NCBI GenBank assembly: GCA_007127255.1
Contig: SKZS01000077.1
Coordinates: 1 to 32,137 of the forward strand
Reading direction: 5' to 3'
From: Syntrophomonadaceae bacterium
GTDB taxonomy: Bacteria > Bacillota > Dethiobacteria > DTU022
Length of the DNA: 32,137 nt
Shown here: positions 8,210-15,923 of the stretch, in pieces
How positions within the stretch are numbered: position 1 is the first letter of the stretch
Layout of the letters: each line of letters starts with the position of its first letter
Notes under the pieces: generated by a model
Databases searched by the model: none
The model's input: only the letters and a program-made list of their open reading frames with translations
Told to the model about the DNA's origin: nothing
Program-made: the position numbers and the translations under genes

Positions 8210-9634
8210 ATGAAAGGTTATCGCGTTATCGACTCTGCCATTCTCGAGGAACTAAAAAAGATAGTTGGTTCAGAGAATGTAATTTATGACGATCATGAAA
8301 AAATTGAACCCTACTCTCATGACGAGGTGGCAGATTTAGATTACGCTCATATGCCCGAAGTAGTAGTTAAGCCAAGAACCGCAGAGGAAATCTCCGCAAT
8401 TATGAAAATGGCTAACGAGGAAATGATTCCGGTAACTCCCAGGGGAGCCGGAAGCGGACTTTCCGGGGGAGCCGTGCCGGCCAAAGGTGGTATTCTCCTA
8501 TCAACTGAAAGGATGAATAAGGTCCTGGAGATTGACAAAAACAACCTGATTGCAGTTTTGGAGCCCGGAGTGATTACCAATGATTTCAATAACGAAGTCC
8601 AAAAAGAAGGCCTCTTCTTTGCCGGCTATCCGATGAGCCTTGAGATGTGTTTCATCGGCGGCAATGTAGCTGAAAATGCCGGTGGAGGAAGGGCAATCAA
8701 ATACGGAGTAACTGGCCGTTATATTACCGGCATGGAGGTAGTTCTTCCTACCGGAGAAATATGCACTTTTGGCGGAAAAAGAGTAAAGGATGTTACCGGT
8801 TATAACATGTGTCAGCTTTTAACCGGTTCAGAAGGTACTCTCTGTATTTTTACCAAGATATTTGTCAAGCTTTTGCCCTTACCCAAGGCAAAAATTGACA
8901 TGATGGTCCTTTTTGAGGATGCCCAGTCAGCAATCGATGCTGTTCCGCTTATCATGACCCAGATGCGTATTATCCCGACTGGCATCGAATTTATGGACAA
9001 GGTGTCCCTTGATACTACCTGCGATTTTTTGAAAGATAAGAAACGCCACGAAGATGCCGGAGCTGTATTAATAATTGAACTGGATGGCAATGATGCAGAC
9101 CAGGTGCGCCAAGAATGTCTTGATATAGGGGATCTGTGCCTGGATAACGGCGCTCTCGACGCATTTGTTGCTGAAGGTCCGGCAGACCAGGAAAAAATCT
9201 GGAAGGTTCGACGGCATGCTGCTGAAGCTTTTAAAGCGATCAGCCCTGAACAGAGCCTGGAAGATATTGTTGTTCCGGTCAGCAGTATCCCTAAATTAAT
9301 TCCTATTTTAGAAGATATTTCTAATAAACACAACGTGATTATCCCCTGCTACGGACATGCCGGTGATGGAAACATGCATGCAACCATAGTTAAAAAACCG
9401 GAAGAAAGCATGGAGAGCTGGAAGAAAACCCTGCCCGCTGCCTTAACAGACCTTTATATAGCTGTCAGAGAATTAGGTGGCACAATCAGCGGTGAACATG
9501 GCATCGGCCATAAACGCAAGCAGTTTCTGCCATTGGTTTTGGGGGAAGCTGAAATTGAAGTCATGAAAAAAATCAAGCAGGCTATGGATCCCAATAATAT
9601 CCTAAACCCGGGCAAAATATTTGACATAGACTGA
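8210..9634 (+). CDS. FAD-linked D-2-hydroxyacid dehydrogenase (GlcD/LctD family)
   Basis: 474-residue FAD oxidoreductase of the glycolate oxidase GlcD / D-lactate dehydrogenase family, oxidising a 2-hydroxyacid to the 2-oxoacid. FAD-binding PCMH domain: VVKPRTAEEISAIMKMANEE, TPRGAGSGLSGGAVPAKGG, the GGNVAENAGGGRAIKYGVT loop and VKDVTGYNMCQLLTGSEGTL. C-terminal domain: CYGHAGDGNMHA near residue 380, GGTISGEHGIGHKRK near 425, and the typical end MDPNNILNPGKIF. ATG with AAGGAGG 9 nt upstream. It sits between the TRAP genes and larA, recalling the Acetobacterium woodii lct operon where LctD works with EtfAB; no etfAB, glcF or lutAB accompanies it here. Substrate lactate is likely but not proven. 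Confidence 0.9.
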   Translation: MKGYRVIDSAILEELKKIVGSENVIYDDHEKIEPYSHDEVADLDYAHMPEVVVKPRTAEEISAIMKMANEEMIPVTPRGAGSGLSGGAVPAKGGILLSTERMNKVLEIDKNNLIAVLEPGVITNDFNNEVQKEGLFFAGYPMSLEMCFIGGNVAENAGGGRAIKYGVTGRYITGMEVVLPTGEICTFGGKRVKDVTGYNMCQLLTGSEGTLCIFTKIFVKLLPLPKAKIDMMVLFEDAQSAIDAVPLIMTQMRIIPTGIEFMDKVSLDTTCDFLKDKKRHEDAGAVLIIELDGNDADQVRQECLDIGDLCLDNGALDAFVAEGPADQEKIWKVRRHAAEAFKAISPEQSLEDIVVPVSSIPKLIPILEDISNKHNVIIPCYGHAGDGNMHATIVKKPEESMESWKKTLPAALTDLYIAVRELGGTISGEHGIGHKRKQFLPLVLGEAEIEVMKKIKQAMDPNNILNPGKIFDID

Positions 9635-9686
9635 TATGTCTTTTCCCGGAGTTCTATAACCATATTGCCAGAGGAGGCTTTTAAAT

Positions 9687-10982
9687 ATGAAAATAGACCT
9701 GCTTTACGGTGACAAAACTTTCCCCTTGGAGTTGCCGGATGATCGGGTAAAATATGTACTTGAAGCAAAACCTCTGCCTGTCCCTGAGTCGGAAGAAAAG
9801 TTGATCAAAGATGCGCTGGCACGACCAATCGATTCAGCTCCCCTGTCTGAGCTGGTTAACAGGGGAGAAAGCGCCTGTATTATCGTTGGTGATATGACCC
9901 GCTCATGGGTACGCCATCATGTGTTTATTCCCCTATTACTTGATGAACTTAATCGGGGGGGCATTGCAGATAATGATATCAATATCATTTCAGCTACAGG
10001 TGATCACCGCGAACAAACCGGAGAAGAACACAAAATACTGGTAGGGGAAGAAGCATATCGCAGGGTAAAGGTAATCGACCACCGGGCTCGCAACAAAGAT
10101 GAGATGGTCTTTTTGGGCAACACCAGTTACGGCACCCCGGTTAGTATTAACAAGCAAGTGGCCGATGCAGACCGGGTTATTCTAACCGGAGGTATTGTTT
10201 ATCACTTCCTCGCCGGTTGGGGCGGGGGTAAAAAAGCTATTATTCCAGGAGTGTCATCTTACGAAACAATTATGAAAAACCACTCTCTTGCTTTCTATCC
10301 TGAAGAAGGCAGAGGACTTAACCCTGATGTCTGCGCCGGGAAAATTGATGATAATCCCTGCTGTGACGACATGGTTCAGGGCACCAGCCTGGTTGCTCCT
10401 GATTTTATGGTTAACAGTATCATCAACGAAGAAACTCACCAAATTGCCTATGTTGTAGCCGGTAATTATATCACCGCATTCAGAAAAGGGTGTGACCTGG
10501 TTACTGAACACTTCGGAGCAGATCTACCCGATCGTTCTGAACTGGTTATTGCCTCATGCGGCGGATACCCAAAAGATATAAACTTCTACCAAACTTACAA
10601 GACAATTTATAACGCCCACTTTGCTCTTGAAAAAGGTGGCACATTGCTACTGGTCAGCGAAAGTCGCGAAGGTATTGGCAGTGATGACTTTGCCTCAATT
10701 TTTACTGCTTACACGGACAATGGGCAGCGTGAAGCAGCATTGCGGCGTGAATATACTATTGGCGGGCAAATGGGTTACCACAGTGCAGTTGTGGCTGAAG
10801 ATAATGATGTTCTCGTTCTATCAGGACTTTCAGACGACCAGGTGAAGCAGATGGGCATGATCCCGATTAAAACCCTTGAAGAAGGAATGGCTTTTATTAA
10901 AAAGAAGCACGGCAGTATTCCTCCGGCGTGTCTTATGCCTCATGGCGGAAGCACAATGCCCTGCCTGACTTGTAAAGATTAA
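9687..10982 (+). CDS. larA: nickel-dependent lactate racemase family protein LarA
   Basis: 431-residue LarA-family protein, which racemises or epimerises 2-hydroxyacids with a nickel-pincer nucleotide cofactor. Compared from memory with the Lactiplantibacillus plantarum enzyme (D72, R75, H108, H174, K184, H200), the equivalents are visible here: D69 and R72 in GDMTRSW, H107 in ATGDHR, H173 and K183 in YHFLAGWGGGKKAIIPGV, H199 in KNHSL. K183 is the residue that tethers the cofactor. ATG with AGAGGAGG about 11 nt upstream. It follows the FAD dehydrogenase, as lctF follows lctD in the A. woodii lactate operon order. Maturation needs LarB, LarC and LarE; only a LarE is found in the window (19537-20388). 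Substrates other than lactate are known in this family. Confidence 0.88.
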   Translation: MKIDLLYGDKTFPLELPDDRVKYVLEAKPLPVPESEEKLIKDALARPIDSAPLSELVNRGESACIIVGDMTRSWVRHHVFIPLLLDELNRGGIADNDINIISATGDHREQTGEEHKILVGEEAYRRVKVIDHRARNKDEMVFLGNTSYGTPVSINKQVADADRVILTGGIVYHFLAGWGGGKKAIIPGVSSYETIMKNHSLAFYPEEGRGLNPDVCAGKIDDNPCCDDMVQGTSLVAPDFMVNSIINEETHQIAYVVAGNYITAFRKGCDLVTEHFGADLPDRSELVIASCGGYPKDINFYQTYKTIYNAHFALEKGGTLLLVSESREGIGSDDFASIFTAYTDNGQREAALRREYTIGGQMGYHSAVVAEDNDVLVLSGLSDDQVKQMGMIPIKTLEEGMAFIKKKHGSIPPACLMPHGGSTMPCLTCKD

Positions 10983-11006
10983 TCAAATTAAGATTACACT
11001 GAAGAA

Positions 11007-11040
11007 GTTAACCTTTCAATTATCAATAGTAAAGGTTAAC
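11007..11040. repeat. 10-bp inverted repeat after larA
   Basis: GTTAACCTTT (11007-11016) and AAAGGTTAAC (11031-11040) form a perfect 10-bp stem with a 14-nt loop, 24 bp after the larA stop. It has no following T-run, so it could be an mRNA 3' stabiliser, a weak terminator or a protein-binding site. Confidence 0.5.
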
Positions 11041-11296
11041 ACAACAATGATGTTTAGAAGCTAACAATTATACCAGGCAGGCTGCACTATAATATAAAAT
11101 GATTCGCTGTTGTGTTGTTATATTTACAAAAACAGACCGATAAAATTGCAAGCTTAAAGATTCAAAAAGCATTTAGGAACTTAAACATATCGGCGGCAAC
11201 TCATACACATACCTATTCATTGGTATGTTATAATTAATTGACAATACCTTTTATTAAAATAGGTAATAATACTTTAATTCAGGAGATGAATCACAT
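11041..11296 (+). promoter_or_regulatory. promoter region of the GntR regulator, with two inverted repeats
   Basis: Non-coding stretch (with 10983-11040, 314 bp in all). Two nested elements lie before the regulator: ACATACC (11207-11213) with GGTATGT (11222-11228), 8-nt spacer; and TACCT (11245-11249) with AGGTA (11261-11265). A TATAAT lies at 11229-11234 directly against the first repeat, and a TTGACA at 11238-11243. The exact promoter is unclear because neither has an ideal partner at 16-18 nt. ATTGGTAT at 11219-11226 recurs in the divergent region near 4521. The placement suggests autoregulation. Confidence 0.5.
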
Positions 11297-12028
11297 ATGT
11301 TTAAGCCGATCAAAACAAAGCGGGTCTATACAGAAATCGTGGACCAAATACAGGGGCTAATAAATGAAGGAACCCTTAAGCCAGGCGATAAATTAATTTC
11401 TGAACGAGAACTGGCAGAAAAACTGGAAGTAAGCCGTGCTTCAATTCGTGAAGCATACAGTGCGCTGGAGTCAATGGGTATCCTGGAAAGCAGAGCGGGT
11501 GGAGGAACCTTCATCCGCGCTGTTTCTTCAGAAGATATAATTAAGCCTTTAGCCTTAATTTTAATGATGGACAAGGAAAGCAACTTTGACATTATGGAAG
11601 TGCGAAAAATTTTGGAAGCAGAGAGTGCCTATTTAGCTGCAGAACGGGCCTCTGAAGAAAATATTCTAAAAATGAAAGAACACCTGGAAGGGATGGAAGA
11701 AGATATTCGTGAAGGAAAGATCGGCGAGGTGTCCGATGCCAACTTCCATTTTGCCATTGCTGAATCGACCCAAAATACCATCTTTGTCCGGTTAATGAGC
11801 ACTATATCAGACCTGGTAATGCATTCAATGAAGAAAAGCCGGGAAAAGATGTATTTTAAACCCGGAAATGATGATAAGTTATTTAAACAACACACGGCAA
11901 TTTTTGAAGCCATCTCCGCCAGGGATTCCAAATTAGCCCGGAAAAAAATGTGTGAACACCTGGTCTTTGTTTGCGATGAAATTTTTTCCATAGAAAAGGA
12001 ACCAACAAAAGACAAGCTGCGGCTGTAA
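11297..12028 (+). CDS. GntR-family transcriptional regulator, FadR/FCD subfamily
   Basis: 243 residues. N-terminal winged helix-turn-helix (about 8-75) with the GntR signature GTLKPGDKLISERELAEKLEVSR-type segment, ASIREAYSALESMGILE and wing GGGTFI. C-terminal FCD ligand domain (about 95-225) with the metal-binding residues D147 and H151 in DANFH, H199 in QHTAIFEAI and H221 in CEHL. FCD regulators bind small carboxylic acids through such a metal. ATG follows AGGAGATGAATCACAT. The gene leads a two-gene unit with the hydroxybutyrate dehydrogenase 11 bp downstream and probably controls the adjacent TRAP/GlcD/LarA operon, since a TGGTC-T-GACCA site stands before dctP. Effector likely a hydroxy- or keto-acid (inference). 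Confidence 0.9.
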   Translation: MFKPIKTKRVYTEIVDQIQGLINEGTLKPGDKLISERELAEKLEVSRASIREAYSALESMGILESRAGGGTFIRAVSSEDIIKPLALILMMDKESNFDIMEVRKILEAESAYLAAERASEENILKMKEHLEGMEEDIREGKIGEVSDANFHFAIAESTQNTIFVRLMSTISDLVMHSMKKSREKMYFKPGNDDKLFKQHTAIFEAISARDSKLARKKMCEHLVFVCDEIFSIEKEPTKDKLRL

Positions 12029-12039
12029 GGAGTTTGCCT

Positions 12040-12801
12040 ATGTTAAAAGATAAGGTATGTGTTGTAACAGGTGCTGCCGGTGGAATTGGCCTCGCTACAG
12101 CAGAGATTTTTGTAAATGACGGCGCTAAGGTTATTATGGCCGATATAGCGGGAGAGACTTTGGAAAATGAGGCTAACCGGTTGGGACAAAATTTCTTAAG
12201 GACAGACTTAAGCAAGCAAAATGAATGCAAGGCCTTAATAGAATACACTCTTAAAAAACAATCAAAAGTGGATATTCTGGTTAATATTGCAGGCATCCAG
12301 ACAGTTTGCCCAATCGATGAATTTCCGGAAGATAAATGGGAAACTATGATCAGCCTAATGTTAACAGCGCCATTTCTACTAACTAAATATGCGTGGCCTT
12401 CTATGAAAGCGCAAGGCTGGGGAAGAATAATTAATTTAAATTCTATTCATGGGATGGTAGCATCCGAATACAAAGCTGCCTATGTTTCAGCCAAGCACGG
12501 CCTTGGCGGGCTGACAAAGGTAGCCGCACTTGAAGGCGCAGAATATGGCATCACTGTTAATTCAATTTGTCCGTCATATGTAAGAACTCCACTGGTCGAA
12601 AAACAAATATCCGACCAGTCTAAAGCGCATGGCATCCCCAGTGAGCAGGTTATAAGTGAAATAATGCTGCAGAAAGCAGCCATAAAAAAGATCCTGGAAC
12701 CAAAAGATGTAGGCGAATTAGTAAAATTCTTATGCTCTGATACAGCCGCCTGTATCACGGGAACTATGCTTCCTATAGACTGCGGTTGGACTGCTGCATA
12801 A
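12040..12801 (+). CDS. 3-hydroxybutyrate dehydrogenase (SDR family)
   Basis: 253-residue short-chain dehydrogenase, most like D-3-hydroxybutyrate dehydrogenase (3-hydroxybutyrate to acetoacetate with NAD). Nucleotide motif TGAAGGIG (10-17), an aspartate at 35 favouring NAD, and NIAGIQ. The substrate residues known from the Pseudomonas fragi enzyme (Q94, S142, H144, K152, Y155, K159) all appear at a constant offset of 7: Q87, S135, H137, K145, Y148, K152. The EKQISDQSKAHGI segment and the ending ITGTMLPIDCGWTAA are also typical. Start ATG 12040 is 7 nt after AAGGAG; the in-frame TTG at 12034 is too close. Cotranscribed with the FCD regulator; points to short-chain hydroxy-acid use by the locus. 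Confidence 0.85.
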   Translation: MLKDKVCVVTGAAGGIGLATAEIFVNDGAKVIMADIAGETLENEANRLGQNFLRTDLSKQNECKALIEYTLKKQSKVDILVNIAGIQTVCPIDEFPEDKWETMISLMLTAPFLLTKYAWPSMKAQGWGRIINLNSIHGMVASEYKAAYVSAKHGLGGLTKVAALEGAEYGITVNSICPSYVRTPLVEKQISDQSKAHGIPSEQVISEIMLQKAAIKKILEPKDVGELVKFLCSDTAACITGTMLPIDCGWTAA

Positions 12802-12818
12802 TAATACTCAGAGCGCCT

Positions 12819-13394
12819 TTATTGCTCAAGATGTTCATTTAGCATTGATTCCCAGGTATCTAAAGCTTCTTCTGATTCGGCTATATATTTATTAAATTCT
12901 TCATCAGCTTCAAATATTGCAATGATAATTCTATTTAGTTCTTCTTCAATATCCTCACGATCGGGATTTTCTTCAATATCCTTTAATTCAATCATGGCAT
13001 CAGTCAACACATATAAATAGTTCGTTGCACTCTTAAATTTACTGAGAGCTTCTACAAGATAATCATTTACCTCTTCAACTTTTTCATCGCTTGTATTCAG
13101 GTTTTCCACCGTAACTATCAAATTAGACTGTTTCGCAAGAAATTCATCTATCATCTCAATCAGCTTTTCAAAATCTTCAATACTACTCTCGTCTATTCTA
13201 ACAATTTTGTCAAATTCAGCATATAATGCCTGGACATCATCATCCAGTTCATCAATCTTTACAATTATACCCTTTTCTTCTATTTCTTCGACATAAGAAA
13301 CAATGGGATCAGCTGCACAACCTGTGATAACAAAAATGAAAGATGCCAGCAGGATGATCACTGTTAATGTTTTATTTCTATTATTATTTAACAT
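12819..13394 (-). CDS. small hypothetical lipoprotein with helical body
   Basis: 191 residues. Lipoprotein signal with basic NNNRNK start, hydrophobic TLTVIILLASFIFVIT and lipobox ITGC, so it should be anchored on the outer face of the membrane. The remainder is acidic and rich in E, D, L and I with repeated heptad-like stretches, suggesting long helices or coiled coil; no catalytic motif is seen. ATG start with a modest AAGGAATG site 8 nt upstream. It converges tail to tail with the hydroxybutyrate dehydrogenase, 17 bp apart. No family was recognised. Confidence 0.75.
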   Translation of the reverse strand: MLNNNRNKTLTVIILLASFIFVITGCAADPIVSYVEEIEEKGIIVKIDELDDDVQALYAEFDKIVRIDESSIEDFEKLIEMIDEFLAKQSNLIVTVENLNTSDEKVEEVNDYLVEALSKFKSATNYLYVLTDAMIELKDIEENPDREDIEEELNRIIIAIFEADEEFNKYIAESEEALDTWESMLNEHLEQ

Positions 13395-13475
13395 TATTTA
13401 TACCATTCCTTTTTTATTTAATTAACTAAATAGCACAATTCCAGAATTCTGAACTCTACCGTTTTAACTGAGCTG

Positions 13476-13910
13476 TTAACTGTTTTTTCTCCATAAAGGG
13501 AGATCTGTTTCGGAATCATGCTCGCGCTGCAACTTAGGCCCCAGTATTTCTTCTATAACAAACTCACCGGCAAATATTACAGTTCCCTTTTGAAGATGCC
13601 CGCCTTTAACATTACCTTTACTGTCACCAAGATTTATATGCAAATGGGCAGCCGGTTTGCCGTCTCGAATACTCAAGTTGCCCAAACAGCTGACTATTTC
13701 AAGATGCTCGTTTAATTCTCTGTCTTCATATACTCTCTTGTCTTGATGATAATAGCTTATAACTGCCTTTTCTACTGCACCGATAACTTCAACCTTCGCA
13801 CAATTAATCTTTTCTTCGGCTGCAAATTCTTGAATGCTTTCCAGTAAATCCCCATGAAAAGGAATCCTGCCTATCCAGATACGCCCTCTTTCACCTTTTT
13901 GACTCCACAT
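13476..13910 (-). CDS. PPC/DUF296-domain protein
   Basis: 144-residue stand-alone PPC (DUF296) domain, the fold found in plant AT-hook proteins and as single-domain trimeric proteins in bacteria. Visible family features: RIPFHGDLLESIQEFAAEEKINCAKVEVIGAV-like N-terminus, VSCLGNLSIRDGKPAAHLHINLGD with the metal-site-like HLHI, and GGHLQKGTVIFAGEFVIEEI. The bacterial members have no settled function, and DNA binding should not be assumed because there is no AT-hook. ATG with GGAGGG 6-7 nt upstream. It is an isolated small gene on the minus strand between two hypothetical membrane proteins. Confidence 0.82.
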   Translation of the reverse strand: MWSQKGERGRIWIGRIPFHGDLLESIQEFAAEEKINCAKVEVIGAVEKAVISYYHQDKRVYEDRELNEHLEIVSCLGNLSIRDGKPAAHLHINLGDSKGNVKGGHLQKGTVIFAGEFVIEEILGPKLQREHDSETDLPLWRKNS

Positions 13911-14028
13911 CTTAATCCCTCCTGTCCTAAATTTTATACTAAACCATTAATTTCTCTTGCTGTACAGACAGCCATTTATGAAGTCAAGAAAAATGCAGAC
14001 AAACGTTTCCAACCAGCTCCGCTTTGTC

Positions 14029-14496
14029 TTAGTTAGAACTAATAACAAAACCATTTTTCCTGGCTATTGTATCTATTACAGCACCCACAATCAACCCAAC
14101 AGCTATACCAACGGCAAAACCGACTACTAAATTGTTTATGATCGATCCGATTAGAAAGCCGAATGCGATACCGACAGGCAGATATATACTAACAAAAAAA
14201 CCTTTTGTAACAACATTATGTTTAGTTCGAAGGTGCGTAAGCATACCTTTCATATTTTGTTGGTATTTATTCTGCTTACTACTATTAAATGACTTTAACT
14301 CGTCTAGTATGTCAGGTCTAAAACGATTTAATAACTTATTGCATTCCTCGCAGCCATCAGTAAACTGGTCAAGCTTGCTAACAATATCCTCCAAACTATC
14401 AAGCTTTAATTTTTTTAGATCACCGGGCAAGACATTACTTTTTATATTGTTTATTTCAGCAACCAACTCTTTTTTTGTATTCTTGCCTTTATTCAA
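14029..14496 (-). CDS. hypothetical membrane protein with glycine-rich hairpin
   Basis: About 155 residues. The N-terminal half is soluble and charged, with a CEEC pair (GCEECNKLLNRF). The C-terminal half has two hydrophobic segments, FFVSIYLPVGIAFGFLIGSI and LVVGFAVGIAVGLIVGAVI, the second with regular small residues (GxxxG-type glycine zipper). Start TTG at 14494-14496 is preferred, 6 nt after GAGGTG; an in-frame GTG at 14503-14505 overlaps that ribosome site. No homologous family was recognised. Zipper hairpins of this kind can self-associate in membranes. Confidence 0.65.
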   Translation of the reverse strand: MNKGKNTKKELVAEINNIKSNVLPGDLKKLKLDSLEDIVSKLDQFTDGCEECNKLLNRFRPDILDELKSFNSSKQNKYQQNMKGMLTHLRTKHNVVTKGFFVSIYLPVGIAFGFLIGSIINNLVVGFAVGIAVGLIVGAVIDTIARKNGFVISSN

Positions 14497-14536
14497 GCTG
14501 TTCACCTCACTCTCGCTTTCATTAATTATACCTTAA

Positions 14537-15709
14537 CTAACTCGATAATGTCGGCTTTTTTATCATCAGAGAGAGCAGAACTGCCAGCAAGTTGGCTGCC
14601 AGAAGGATTATGAAGACTTGGGTAAAATCACCTCTTAACTCGAAGAGGTAACCGGCAAGTAATGGGAAAAGGCCGCCAACGGCTATCCCGGTAAAAATCA
14701 AACCATAGAAAAATCCAAAGTTTTTTTCGCCGAAATAAGCTGAAACTGTAGCCGGGATAAGACCAAAAAGACCTCCATAAGTGAGACCTATTACTGATAC
14801 GGCAATAGCAAGGTTCAAAGGTGCACTAAAGCTGATGATATTTACCAGGACAAGAGCCATAGCCATAAACATAATCAACATTGCCCAGAGTCTCCCCAGG
14901 CTATCAAAAAGAACCCCTGCAATAATCCTGCCCCAGGCATTAAAAAAAGAAAATAGCGCTACTACAATAAAGCCTTCAGCAAACCCGAATTGAATGCGGG
15001 CTATTGTATCCATATGAGTCGTAAAAGTAACACCGACCCCGGTCATTAAACAAAATATAAGCCAGAGCAGATAAAACTGCGGAAAACGAAATATCTCCAG
15101 CGGCAACCTGGCCGGGTTGATTTCTGCAATAGTGCTGCCCGGGTTCAAGGGCAACGGAGGGTTTTCAATTAACCTGGATAGCAAAAGAATGCCAAAGAGG
15201 AGCAGAAAGCCAATGGATAAAAACGTAAACTGTACTCCCGCAGTTGATAGACTATAATTAATCAGGGGTGCCAGTATAAAACCTGAAATGCCCATTCCGA
15301 ATACAACAATCCCGGTGATTAAACCTTTTCGCTCGACCGGAAACCATTTTATCGCTGCCGGGGTTACAGTAGCAAAAGTACATGCCATGCCCAGCCCCCA
15401 GAATAACCCCCACACTATTGATATGCTGAGCGGTTCAATCAAAAATGAACTTAGGATAGTGGAACCGCCAAGGATTATTCCTCCAGTAACTACTACCGGA
15501 CGAGGTCCTATTTTATCCTGTATTCTGCCTGCAAGGGCCATAGAGGGAGCGTAGCTGAATAAAAACATTGTATAAGGCAAAGCTGCCTCCGTGAAACTCC
15601 ATCCCATATCCCTGACCAGGGCCCCGGCTATAATACTCCAAGTGTAAATAATGCCAGTTAAAAAATTGATTAATAGTCCTGCCAGCGTTACTACCCACCC
15701 ACGATACAA
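14537..15709 (-). CDS. MFS transporter, OFA/monocarboxylate type
   Basis: 390-residue major facilitator with about 12 membrane helices. The start MYRGWVVTLAGLLINFLTGIIYTWSI and the loop GRIQDKIGPRPVVVTGGIILG are typical of the oxalate/formate antiporter (OFA) group, whose members carry small carboxylates. Later FPVERKGLITGIVVFGMGISGFILAP and the second-half loop FDSLGRLWAM support this. TTG start at 15707-15709, 7 nt after GGAGG; no ATG is suitably placed. It stands alone, 214 bp downstream of the cystathionine lyase gene. Possible second entry route for organic acids used by the neighbouring locus. Confidence 0.88.
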   Translation of the reverse strand: MYRGWVVTLAGLLINFLTGIIYTWSIIAGALVRDMGWSFTEAALPYTMFLFSYAPSMALAGRIQDKIGPRPVVVTGGIILGGSTILSSFLIEPLSISIVWGLFWGLGMACTFATVTPAAIKWFPVERKGLITGIVVFGMGISGFILAPLINYSLSTAGVQFTFLSIGFLLLFGILLLSRLIENPPLPLNPGSTIAEINPARLPLEIFRFPQFYLLWLIFCLMTGVGVTFTTHMDTIARIQFGFAEGFIVVALFSFFNAWGRIIAGVLFDSLGRLWAMLIMFMAMALVLVNIISFSAPLNLAIAVSVIGLTYGGLFGLIPATVSAYFGEKNFGFFYGLIFTGIAVGGLFPLLAGYLFELRGDFTQVFIILLAANLLAVLLSLMIKKPTLSS

Positions 15710-15923
15710 ATAATAACCTCCCGTTTTGTTTTAACCCAATTAAGCATATACCTTAAATTTCTTTAATCAGTTTATCTGATAAGCTTTCCTGTGGCAAGCA
15801 ATACTTAAAGTGACTACTAACGGTATTATGGTTCTGTCAATAAATTGTTATTCTGGCACAGTACAATTTCCTCTTTACAAGCTAAAAGCAGAGCAAAAAC
15901 AGATGCGTTTATAGGTTGCTTTA

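Noticed and set aside
8812..9333. 173-codon minus-strand open frame within the FAD dehydrogenase
   Set aside because: It is entirely inside a conserved gene and its translation is serine-rich shadow sequence without motifs.
11629..12296. Minus-strand open frames opposite the GntR regulator and the dehydrogenase
   Set aside because: Antisense to well-supported genes; translations have no family features or translation signals.
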